The translations under genes and the position numbers were made by a program. This document shows, one piece after another, positions 17,522-25,640 of a stretch of 33,617 bases of DNA. Position 1 is the first letter of the stretch; each line of letters starts with the position of its first letter. Under the pieces are notes generated by a model that saw only the letters and a program-made list of their open reading frames with translations, was not told where the DNA came from and did no database searches. Source of the DNA: an uncultured Clostridia bacterium (lineage in GTDB: Bacteria > Bacillota > Clostridia > Oscillospirales > CAG-382); contig CANQVQ010000003.1 in the NCBI GenBank assembly GCA_947627335.1, positions 1 to 33,617 on the forward strand, given 5' to 3'.

Positions 17522-18193
17522 ATGTTCAAACTATTGGTGGTGGAGGACGACAAAGACCTGAATCACACGGTCTGTTCGTTCCTGAACGGGAGCGGGTATG
17601 AGGCGGTGGGGTGCCTTGGCGCGAACGAGGCGTACGACGCCATGTACGAAAATCCCTTCGACCTGATCGTTTCCGACATCATGATGCCCGGTATCGACGG
17701 TTATGAGTTCGCGAAAACCGTGCGGTCGCTCAATGCGGAGATCCCCATCCTCTTTATGACGGCGCGGGACGATTTCGCGTCCAAGCAGAAGGGCTACCGC
17801 ATCGGGATCGACGATTATATGGTCAAGCCGATTGATTTGGACGAGCTTTTCCTGCGGATCGGGGCGCTCCTGCGCCGGGCGAAAATTGCCACCTCCCACA
17901 AGCTGGAGATCGGCAAGCTGAAACTTGACATGGACGAGCGCACGGCGGTCTACGACGGCGAGGAGATCCCCCTGACAACGCGGGAATTCAATATCCTCTA
18001 CAAGCTGCTGTCCTACCCCGGCAAGACCTTCACCCGCACCCAGCTCATGGACGAATTCTGGGACGCGGAGACGAATACGGCGCCGCGAGCGGTGGACGTT
18101 TACATGACGAAGCTGCGCGGGAAGTTCGAGAACTGCACGGAATTTGCGATCAAGACCGTCCACGGTCTGGGATACAAGGCGGTGGTGAAATGA
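17522..18193 (+). CDS. OmpR/PhoB-family response regulator
   Basis: KLLVVEDDKDLNHTV...DLIVSDIMMPGIDGYEF receiver; winged-helix C-terminus (PLTTREFNILYKLLSYPGKTFTRTQLMDEFWD...VDVYMTKLRGKF). Confidence 0.96.
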   Translation: MFKLLVVEDDKDLNHTVCSFLNGSGYEAVGCLGANEAYDAMYENPFDLIVSDIMMPGIDGYEFAKTVRSLNAEIPILFMTARDDFASKQKGYRIGIDDYMVKPIDLDELFLRIGALLRRAKIATSHKLEIGKLKLDMDERTAVYDGEEIPLTTREFNILYKLLSYPGKTFTRTQLMDEFWDAETNTAPRAVDVYMTKLRGKFENCTEFAIKTVHGLGYKAVVK

Positions 18194-19284
18194 GCAGGGA
18201 AAAGAAGCGGCTGCTTGCCGCCATACGCCGGTATGTCGTGTTCTTTTTGCTGATCGCGTTTGTCATCTCCTGCTGTATGCTGCTTTTCCTGCACACCATG
18301 CAGACCTCGGTGGGCATCACGTTCACGGAAAAGGGGATCCGAACCGCAGCGATCCTGACGATGGGCAACGTGCTTCTCCTCAGCCTGCTTTGTACCGTCA
18401 TAGACGCCGTTCGCCGGAAGTTTACGGTGGAGCGCCCGGTGCGGCGGATCGTGCAGGGAGCGGAAAAGCTCATGCGGGGGGATTTTTCCGCACGCATCGA
18501 GCCGCTTCCCGGCATTACGGGCGAGGACGGCTTTGACATCATCATCGACTGCTTCAACCGCATGGCGCAGGAGCTTTCCGGCGTGGAAACGCTGCGGACG
18601 GACTTCATCGCCAACGTGTCCCACGAATTGAAAACGCCTCTCGCCGTCCTGCAAAACTACGGCACCATGCTCCAAAACCCCGATCTGACCGAAGCGCAGC
18701 GAATCGAATACGCAAAGGCGATCGCCGAGCAGTCACGTCGCCTCGCCGACCTTATCACGAATATTCTGAAGCTGAACCGTCTGGAAAACCAGCAAATTTA
18801 CCCAATTCCAAAGCGGTACGACCTCGGCGAACAGCTTGCCGCGTGCCTGCTGGATTTTGAAAGCACCTGGGAGAAAAAGGGCATCGACATCGAAACGGAC
18901 ATCGAGGAGGACGTGTTCGTGGAATCGGATGGCGAACTGCTGTCCCTCGTCTGGAACAACCTGTTCTCCAACGCCCTGAAATTTACCGAACCGGGCGGGA
19001 CGGTGTCCGTGACGCTGAAAACCGAGGGGGATCTTGCGACCGTCAAGGTGTCCGACACCGGCTGCGGCATCTCGCCGGAGACCGGCAGGCACATCTTCGA
19101 GAAATTCTATCAGGGCGACACCTCCCACGCCACGCAGGGCAACGGCTTGGGGCTGGCGCTCGTCAAGCGGGTGGCGGACATCGTGGGCGGCGACATCTCC
19201 GTGGAAAGCGAGGTCGGGAAAGGCAGTACCTTTACCGTGAAGATCGGGAGGGCGGTCGATGGAGACGTTCCGAAAGCTCCTTAA
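18190..19284 (+). CDS. Sensor histidine kinase (HAMP, HisKA, HATPase)
   Basis: TM segments, FIANVSHELKTPLAVLQNYGTML H-box, LVWNNLFSNALKFTEPGG N-box, VKVSDTGCGISPETGRHIFEKFYQGD G-box; ATGA overlap with the regulator. Confidence 0.96.
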   Translation: MSREKKRLLAAIRRYVVFFLLIAFVISCCMLLFLHTMQTSVGITFTEKGIRTAAILTMGNVLLLSLLCTVIDAVRRKFTVERPVRRIVQGAEKLMRGDFSARIEPLPGITGEDGFDIIIDCFNRMAQELSGVETLRTDFIANVSHELKTPLAVLQNYGTMLQNPDLTEAQRIEYAKAIAEQSRRLADLITNILKLNRLENQQIYPIPKRYDLGEQLAACLLDFESTWEKKGIDIETDIEEDVFVESDGELLSLVWNNLFSNALKFTEPGGTVSVTLKTEGDLATVKVSDTGCGISPETGRHIFEKFYQGDTSHATQGNGLGLALVKRVADIVGGDISVESEVGKGSTFTVKIGRAVDGDVPKAP

Positions 19285-20158
19285 AAAGCTGTTCTGTCTG
19301 CCCCCGCTCCCGACGGTTCTGGTCTCGCTTTTCGGCTACGGGTTCGTCCTCGCGGTGGCGGTGTTCGACATTCGGACCCCCATCCTGCGATACGCCTCCT
19401 ATATCGCCTCCGCCTATGCGTTGGTCGTGACCGTTACGGGGTTTGTCTACCTGCCTGCGGCGAAGGAAGCCGTCAAAAGGCGGCTCTCCGGGCATCCGCT
19501 GATGAAGAAATTCCGCTCCACCGCGGTCGGGGAAAAATACATGACCGACGTGCGCTTCCGTGCGGGCATTTCCCTGTATCAGGGGTTTTTCATCAACCTG
19601 CTGTACATCGTCCTGAAGCTGGTGTCGGGGATCTACTACCGCTCCATGTGGTTCATCGCACTGGCGGTCTACTATATCCTGCTTGCCGTGATGTGCTTCC
19701 TGCTGGTGCGGCGCTTAAACGTGCAGGACGCGTCGGCGGAGCTGCGCCGGTACCGGCTGTGCGGGGTCATGCTCCTGTTCATGAATCAGGCGCTCGCCGG
19801 GATCGTGATCTTCATGGTGCGTCGGAACCGTGGGTTTGCGTATCCCGGGCTGCTGATCTACGCGATGGCGGCGTATGCCTTCTACGCCGTCATAGTCGCC
19901 GTCGTCCAGATCGTGAAAACGCGAAAGCACCAAAGCCCCGTCCTGTCGGCGGCGAAAGCGGTGAACCTTGTCGCCGCACTCGTTTCGATCCTGTCGCTGA
20001 CGACCGCGATGCTCTCCCGGTTCGGCGGAGAGGGGGACGGGGATTTTAACAGGACCATGACCGGCGCCGTGGGCGGTGGGGTCTGCACGATCGTGATCGG
20101 CGTGGCGGTCTATATGATCTGGCGGGCGAATAAAAATCTGAAAACCCTCCGAAATTAA
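19259..20158 (+). CDS. Multi-pass membrane protein, unknown function
   Basis: Start overlaps the 3' end of the kinase gene by 26 bp; repeated hydrophobic helices. Confidence 0.72.
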   Translation: METFRKLLKKLFCLPPLPTVLVSLFGYGFVLAVAVFDIRTPILRYASYIASAYALVVTVTGFVYLPAAKEAVKRRLSGHPLMKKFRSTAVGEKYMTDVRFRAGISLYQGFFINLLYIVLKLVSGIYYRSMWFIALAVYYILLAVMCFLLVRRLNVQDASAELRRYRLCGVMLLFMNQALAGIVIFMVRRNRGFAYPGLLIYAMAAYAFYAVIVAVVQIVKTRKHQSPVLSAAKAVNLVAALVSILSLTTAMLSRFGGEGDGDFNRTMTGAVGGGVCTIVIGVAVYMIWRANKNLKTLRN

Positions 20159-20239
20159 CAATTCTCAAACAGAACTTGAACCTTTCGCAAACAGTCGTCT
20201 GTTACAATGTCCGCAGAAATCGGAAAGGAGCAAACGATC

Positions 20240-20623
20240 ATGGAAGAAAAAAAGGAAACCTTCACCTACACCTATTCCGCAAAGGAGCAGGAGGAGATCA
20301 AGGCGATTCGGGACAAATACGCCCCGCAGACGGGCGGGGAGACCCCGATGGAGCGGCTTCGCCGTCTGGACAGGAGCGCCGCAAGGGGCGCGACCGTCGT
20401 CTCGCTGATCGTCGGGATCGTCAGCGCCCTGCTTTTGGGCGTGGGGATGTGCTGTACGCTGCTACCCGGCTGGGAATCGTATTTCGTTCTCGGGATCGCG
20501 GTCGGCGCGGTCGGTTTGGCCGGTGCGGTCGCGACGTACCCGCTTTACAAGGGTATGGTCAAGCGGAAACGGGCGGAACTCGCGCCGGAGGTTTTGCGCC
20601 TGTCGGGTGAATTGATGAAGTGA
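20240..20623 (+). CDS. Small two-TM protein, unknown function
   Basis: MEEKKETFTYTYSAKEQEEIKAIRDKYAPQ... then two TM segments; GAAAGGAG RBS before ATG 20240. Confidence 0.8.
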   Translation: MEEKKETFTYTYSAKEQEEIKAIRDKYAPQTGGETPMERLRRLDRSAARGATVVSLIVGIVSALLLGVGMCCTLLPGWESYFVLGIAVGAVGLAGAVATYPLYKGMVKRKRAELAPEVLRLSGELMK

Positions 20624-20638
20624 TTTTCGCGAAAAATT

Positions 20639-20676
20639 CCTTCCTGTCGGTGTTTTGGCAGGAAGGGATTTTTTTG
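20639..20676. terminator. Terminator between convergent genes
   Basis: CCTTCCTGTC ggtgtttt GGCAGGAAGG followed by gATTTTTTT; A-run on the left side. Confidence 0.88.
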
Positions 20677-20681
20677 TGCGG

Positions 20682-21551
20682 TCAGCGCATACGCTCCAGG
20701 ACGGCGGAAATGTCCGCGTCGATGCAGACGGAACGGTCGCGGATCTCCGGCGGGCAGACCGCGTCGCCGAAGTTGACGCAGGCGTAGGTCGCCGCCCGGT
20801 TCTGCGCGGTCATGCGCCAGAACGGGTATTTGATGATGCCCGGCGTGTTGTACCCGACGCCGAGCTCCCAAAACAGGATCCGTCCGTTTTTTCGCGTCCG
20901 CAGAAAGTTCTCGTACCGCTCCGCCGCACGGTGCCAGCCTTCGTCCTCGACGAATTTGTCGTCGGAACGGAGGTTCATGGTCAGGGGTCTGCCGCAGTGC
21001 GGGCAAAAGGGGAGGAGTTCGGTCGGGACCCGCATCTCCTTTTGCCGTTCCACCATCTGCCGGATCGTATCCTCGTTCGCAAAGGTCTCCTGACAGCAGG
21101 GTTCGGAACATTGGAACAGACCGTAGTCCCCCTGCGTATAGAACAGGCGTTTCTTGTCGAATCCCGCCTTTTGGAAGCAGTGGTCCACGTTCGTGGTGAT
21201 CGCGAAGTAGTCCTTGTCCCCGACCAGCGCAAGCAGGGTCTCGTACACCGGCTTCGGCGCGTCCAGATAGCGGTTGACAAAAATATACCGGCTCCAATAC
21301 GCCCAGAATTCCTCCGGCGAGGAATACGGGTAAAACCCGCCCGCATACATATCGGAAAAACCGTATTTGTCGGCAAAATCCGAGAAATACCGCCGGAACC
21401 GCTCCCCGGCATAGGTGAATCCCGCCGAGGCGGAAAGTCCCGCTCCCGCGCCGACGACTACGGCGTCGGCTTCCCGCAGGGCGACCCGCAGGCGGTCAAG
21501 AGGTTCCGAGAAGGTTTCGGTAGAGCTGTTCGTCCCGTTGCGTGAAAACAT
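20682..21551 (-). CDS. Class M sirtuin-like (SirTM) protein ADP-ribosyltransferase
   Basis: AVVVGAGAGLSASAGFTYAGERFRRYFSDFADKYGFSDMYAGGFYPYSSPEEFWAYWSRYI; TTNVDHCFQKAGF; YTQGDYGLFQCSEPC (Gln where canonical sirtuins have the catalytic His), CPHC. Downstream of a macrodomain gene. Confidence 0.9.
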   Translation of the reverse strand: MFSRNGTNSSTETFSEPLDRLRVALREADAVVVGAGAGLSASAGFTYAGERFRRYFSDFADKYGFSDMYAGGFYPYSSPEEFWAYWSRYIFVNRYLDAPKPVYETLLALVGDKDYFAITTNVDHCFQKAGFDKKRLFYTQGDYGLFQCSEPCCQETFANEDTIRQMVERQKEMRVPTELLPFCPHCGRPLTMNLRSDDKFVEDEGWHRAAERYENFLRTRKNGRILFWELGVGYNTPGIIKYPFWRMTAQNRAATYACVNFGDAVCPPEIRDRSVCIDADISAVLERMR

Positions 21552-22272
21552 TGAAGATCACCTCGATTCCGCCGCCCGTTTCGGCTCTGTACGCGTCCAC
21601 CGTCCGCACGGCGATCTCCGCCGCTTTTTCGCCCGGGAATGCGAATACGCCGGTCGAAATGCAGCAGAACGCGACGCTTTTCAGCCTGTTTTGCACCGCC
21701 AGCTCCAGACAGGACCGATAACAGGAGGCGAGCAGTTCGCAATGCCGTTCCGTGAGGGGTCCCCGCACGATCGGTCCGACCGTGTGCAGCACATACCGGC
21801 AGGGCAGGTTGAAGGCGGGCGTGATCTTCGCCCCGCCCGGTTCCTCCGCGTGACCCTGCTTTTCCATGATTTCGGCGCAGGCGAGCCGAAGCTGCACGCC
21901 GGCGTAGGTGTGGATGCAGTTGTCGATGCAGTCGTGGCAGGGGACGTAGCAGCCGGTCATGCCGCTGTTGGCGGCGTTGACGATGGCGTCGCAGGCGAGC
22001 GTCGTGATGTCGCCCCGCCATAGGTAGATCCCGTCCCGGATCGGGTCCAGGTCGGCGAGCGTTGTGACGCCTTTTCGCCGAATCTCCTCCCGCAGGTAAG
22101 CGTCCTGCACGTCCAGAAATGCTTCCGACGCGGGAGCGGGCGGGCGGAGGTTCAAAAGGGCGCGAAGCAGCAGTTTCTGTCCCCGCTCGTCCGACGGGAC
22201 CCCGACGGTTTCCTGCGGTCGCTCCCGCAAGAGCGCCGTCAGCAGGTATGCGCGTCTGTCTTGCTGTGTCAT
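21496..22272 (-). CDS. Zinc-containing macrodomain protein, protein-ADP-ribose hydrolase
   Basis: IYLWRGDITTLACDAIVNAANSGMTGCYVPCHDCIDNCIHTYAGVQLRLACAEIM...YVLHTVGPIV...SVAFCCISTGVFAFPGEKAAEIAVRTV; ATG 22272 with GGAAAGGAG RBS. Confidence 0.92.
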   Translation of the reverse strand: MTQQDRRAYLLTALLRERPQETVGVPSDERGQKLLLRALLNLRPPAPASEAFLDVQDAYLREEIRRKGVTTLADLDPIRDGIYLWRGDITTLACDAIVNAANSGMTGCYVPCHDCIDNCIHTYAGVQLRLACAEIMEKQGHAEEPGGAKITPAFNLPCRYVLHTVGPIVRGPLTERHCELLASCYRSCLELAVQNRLKSVAFCCISTGVFAFPGEKAAEIAVRTVDAYRAETGGGIEVIFNVFTQRDEQLYRNLLGTS

Positions 22273-22373
22273 CTTCCGCTCCTTTCCGAATCGCGGCGCA
22301 AATAAGGAGAGCGGCGCGGAAAGCATTCCCGCTCCCCGTGCCGCCCGTTCTCTTTTTGCCGTGAAAACCGCTT

Positions 22374-23438
22374 TTACAGCCGGACTTCCCGACCCTCTGC
22401 GGCGGATTGATAGATCGCGTCGAGGATCCGCATGAGCACCACGCCGTCCTCGGCGGGGGAGATGCACGGAATGCCGTCGCGGACGCAGTCCACGAAATGC
22501 TTGATCTCCCGGTTGAACAGCCCGTTGAAGTCCAGCGCCGTGTTGCCGGCAGGCTTGATGTCGACGAACATCTTGTTCATATCCGAGAAGAATTCGATCT
22601 GCGGATCGATGCGGGCGCCTGCTTTGGTGCCGAACAGTTCGATGTTGCCGGTGTCCTGCTTGATGTTGAGGTTGAAGGAGGCTTCGACGTTGAGCGTCAT
22701 GCCGTTGTCAAAGCGGATCAGCGCCGTCGCGAAATCTTCGACCGTATACTTGAAATCGATGCCGAGGTTGTTCTGGGAGACCCAGCCCTTCTGGTTGTCG
22801 GCACGGTTGTCGCCGAGGTTGTCGTAGGTCACGCCGTAGACCGAGACCGGCTGCGGGCAGCCCGCGAGGTAGCGGCAAAGGTCGATGACGTGCACGCCCA
22901 GATCGATCAGCGGACCGCCGCCGGAATAGCGTTTGTCGCCGAACCAACCGCCGGGGCATCCGCTGCGGCGGAGGTAGGTCGCCTTGGCGAAGTAGATGTC
23001 GCCCACGGTGCCTGCCTGAATGAAGTTGCGCAGGATGTCCGCGTCGTTGCCGAACCGACGCACGAAGCCGATCATCAGCAGCTTGCCGTTGCGTTCGGCG
23101 GCTTCCTTCATGGCGAGCGCCTGCGAAGCGTTCATCGCCATCGGTTTTTCGCACAGGACGTTGCAGCCCGCGTTCAGCGCGGCGATGGTCGCTTCGGCGT
23201 GCGCGGCGTTCCAGGTGCAGACGGACACCGCGTCGAGTTCCTCTTTGGCGAGCATTTCGTTGTAGTCCTTGTAGGCACGGGGGAACCCGTTGACCTTCGC
23301 GTAGTTTTGCGCCTTCTGCTCGTCGATGTCGCACACCGCGACCAGCTCCACCTTGTCCGGCAGCGCCTTGTACCCGCCGAGGTGCGAATGGCTGATGTTC
23401 CCTGCGCCGATGATGCCGACGCGTAGCTTTCTGTCCAT
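22374..23438 (-). CDS. Gfo/Idh/MocA-family oxidoreductase
   Basis: MDRKLRVGIIGAGNISHSHLGGYKAL...VCDIDEQKAQNYA...LCEKPMAMNASQALAMKEAAERN; ATG 23438. Confidence 0.96.
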   Translation of the reverse strand: MDRKLRVGIIGAGNISHSHLGGYKALPDKVELVAVCDIDEQKAQNYAKVNGFPRAYKDYNEMLAKEELDAVSVCTWNAAHAEATIAALNAGCNVLCEKPMAMNASQALAMKEAAERNGKLLMIGFVRRFGNDADILRNFIQAGTVGDIYFAKATYLRRSGCPGGWFGDKRYSGGGPLIDLGVHVIDLCRYLAGCPQPVSVYGVTYDNLGDNRADNQKGWVSQNNLGIDFKYTVEDFATALIRFDNGMTLNVEASFNLNIKQDTGNIELFGTKAGARIDPQIEFFSDMNKMFVDIKPAGNTALDFNGLFNREIKHFVDCVRDGIPCISPAEDGVVLMRILDAIYQSAAEGREVRL

Positions 23439-23546
23439 GATCTTGCTTCCTTTCTCTTGTGCGTCTGACAACATTTTACACCCGCTTTCCCGGTTTGTCA
23501 AGGGCAAAACACGGGGACGGGGAAAAATTTTGCGACAGGACCCGTT

Positions 23547-24257
23547 TCAGGTTCGGCGGACCTCCACGCCCAGAAGCGGCGGGATCTCCCACAGGCTGTG
23601 CAGTTCGCGGTCCACGCGCACGTCCTCCCGACGCGCCTGCCCCTGCGGATTGTACCACCAGCAGACGAGTCCCGCATTGTTCCCGCCTCGCATATCGCTC
23701 GTCAGCGAATCGCCGATGATCGCCGTCCGCGCCGGGTCGTAGCCGGTCTGCGCCCGCACCGAGCGGAAAAACGCTTCCGTCGGCTTCTGCGCCCCGACGA
23801 CCTCCGAGATAAACACCCCGTCCGCCAGCCTGTCCAGACCGCATTTCCGCAGTTTCGCCTCCTGCGCTTCGATACTGCCGTTGGTGACGAGGTATTGCCG
23901 GAAATGCTTTCCCAGTTCGCGGAACAGCGTCAGCGAGTCCTCCTGCGGGAAAGCCGATTCCCCGAGCGCCTGCTGATACCGGCGGTTGAACGCGTCGTAA
24001 TCGGTATAGCGAATGCCGTAACGGGCGAAAAATTCCACGAGCCGACCGGAACGGACCTCCCGCTGGGTGACCTCCCCCCGCTCGAACTTCTCCCACCATT
24101 CTCGGTTGATGGCGGAATAGACCGCGAGCATCTCCGCGTCCAGCTCCACGCCGATCTCCCGACAGCACTTCTCCATCCCGTACTTCTCCGCCGCCGAAAA
24201 ATCCAGCAGCGTCCCGTCCACGTCCCAAAGCAGGGTCGTGATGCTTCCGCCCGTCAT
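23547..24257 (-). CDS. YjjG-like HAD-superfamily nucleotidase/phosphatase
   Basis: TLLWDVDGTLLDFSAAEKYGMEKCCREIGVE...YLVTNGSIEAQEAKLRKCGLDRLADGVFISEVVGAQKPTEAFF...AIIGDSLTSDMRGGNNAGL. Confidence 0.9.
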   Translation of the reverse strand: MTGGSITTLLWDVDGTLLDFSAAEKYGMEKCCREIGVELDAEMLAVYSAINREWWEKFERGEVTQREVRSGRLVEFFARYGIRYTDYDAFNRRYQQALGESAFPQEDSLTLFRELGKHFRQYLVTNGSIEAQEAKLRKCGLDRLADGVFISEVVGAQKPTEAFFRSVRAQTGYDPARTAIIGDSLTSDMRGGNNAGLVCWWYNPQGQARREDVRVDRELHSLWEIPPLLGVEVRRT

Positions 24258-24335
24258 ATTTTTTCCTCCCGTCCTTTTTTACGGAAAAAGGCAAATCGAA
24301 CGAGAGCCGTCCGAATTGCCTTTCCCTGTCCGCAA

Positions 24336-24411
24336 TGGTCTGAGTGACACGATTTGAACGTGCGGCCTCTACCACCCCAAGGTAGCGCGCTACCAACTGC
24401 GCCACACCCAG
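24336..24411 (-). tRNA. tRNA-Pro (anticodon GGG), CCA encoded
   Basis: CTGGGTG TG GCGCAGTTGGTAGCGC G CTACC TTGGGGT GGTAG AGGCC GCACG TTCAAAT CGTGT CACTCAG A CCA folds as a cloverleaf. Confidence 0.95.
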
Positions 24412-24492
24412 ATACCCATTGGGAACGGGAGTATTATAGCACGAATCGGCTCGCCTGTCAAGTCCTTTTTCGGCTTTTTCCGCCGCAACCGG

Positions 24493-24521
24493 TTGACTTT
24501 TTTCGTTTCGTATGGTATACT
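24493..24521 (+). promoter_or_regulatory. Promoter of the GIY-YIG gene
   Basis: TTGACT (24493-24498), 17-nt spacer, TATACT (24516-24521). Confidence 0.75.
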
Positions 24522-24579
24522 GATACCGTTCAGGGGCGTTGCCGCCCCGGCAAACCTTTTTGATTGGGGGTTTTTAGAA

Positions 24580-25401
24580 ATGCCGTTCGGGAAGACCATA
24601 TCTTTGTTCCTTATCGACGGTGATCCGAATAAACGTTGGGTGTGTGAGTTATCCAACTGGAACGGAAAAGCCTATAAACTTCCCCGTATCTCCGTCAAAA
24701 ACTGCGACGACCGAGAGGATCTGTCCGCCTGCGGGGTGTATTTCCTGTTTGGTTGGGATGATTCCGATAAAAAAGGGATCGTATACATCGGAGAGGCGGA
24801 GGACGTTCTTTCACGCCTGAAGCAGCACGACGCGCCCAATGGAAAGGATTTTTGGAACGAGTGCATCGTTTTCATCAGCAATCGTCTCAATAAAGCGCAC
24901 ATTAAGTATTTGGAGCGTCGTTGCTATTTGTTGGCGAAAGCTGCCGGACGATATACCGTGGAAAACTCTACCGTTCCTGCAGACGCGTCACTGAACGAAC
25001 GGGAACAGGCGGAAATGGACGAATTCCTCTATAATCTTCGCATGATCAGCAATGTCCTTGGACACAAGGTGCTCGAACCGCTCATTGACCATGTGAAAAC
25101 GAATGCGGCGGAGGAAAAAAGCGAATTGCTTGCCATTTCCACGGCGCGGGGCGCTTGTGCAAAAGGCATGATGACCGGCGACGGATTTGTGGTCCTGAAA
25201 GGGTCCCGTATTGCCGAATCGGAAACGAAGTCCTGCAAGAAACACGTTTCCGCCTTGCGAAAAAAACTGATGCAGGAGGGAAAGATTCAGGATTGGGTTT
25301 TTACGGAGGATTATGTTTTCAGCAGTCCGTCCGCTGCTGCGGGCGTCGTTGAGGGAATGAGCGCGAATGGTCTGACTGAGTGGAAAAAGAAGTCGGATTG
25401 A
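24580..25401 (+). CDS. GIY-YIG nuclease-family protein with C-terminal DUF4357-like domain
   Basis: CGVYFLFGWDDSDKKGIVYIGEAEDVLSRLKQHDAPNGKDFWNECIVFISNRLNKAHIKYLERRCY; C-terminal GMMTGDGFVVLKGSRIAESETKSC... resembles DUF4357. ATG 24580; ORF-track start too long. Confidence 0.88.
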   Translation: MPFGKTISLFLIDGDPNKRWVCELSNWNGKAYKLPRISVKNCDDREDLSACGVYFLFGWDDSDKKGIVYIGEAEDVLSRLKQHDAPNGKDFWNECIVFISNRLNKAHIKYLERRCYLLAKAAGRYTVENSTVPADASLNEREQAEMDEFLYNLRMISNVLGHKVLEPLIDHVKTNAAEEKSELLAISTARGACAKGMMTGDGFVVLKGSRIAESETKSCKKHVSALRKKLMQEGKIQDWVFTEDYVFSSPSAAAGVVEGMSANGLTEWKKKSD

Positions 25402-25438
25402 ACTTTCCGAACGTCCCGGAATATTTATGCATTCCTAT

Positions 25439-25521
25439 GCGGGCGTGGCGGAATTGGCAGACGCGCCGGATTTAGGATCCGGTGGGCAACCTTGCGGGTT
25501 CGACCCCCGCCGCCCGTACCA
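25439..25521 (+). tRNA. tRNA-Leu (anticodon TAG), CCA encoded
   Basis: GCGGGCG TG GCGGAATTGGCAGACGC G CCGGA TTTAGGA TCCGG ... GGGTTCGACCC ... CGCCCGT A CCA with class II variable arm. Confidence 0.95.
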
Positions 25522-25523
25522 CG

Positions 25524-25556
25524 TCGCGGCAAGCCCTTTTGGCTTGCCGCGATTTG
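25524..25556 (+). terminator. Terminator after tRNA-Leu
   Basis: TCGCGGCAAGCC cttttt-like loop GGCTTGCCGCGA (12-bp stem) followed by TTT. Confidence 0.75.
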
Positions 25557-25640
25557 CTTTCAAATCACGATTTCCGCTTTTGCGGAGGAATCCCCATACA
25601 TAACCGGCGCCGACATCCATTTTCAACAGGAGGAAGTCCG

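Noticed and set aside
22407-23426. 339-aa plus-strand ORF
   Set aside because: Antisense to the Gfo/Idh/MocA gene.
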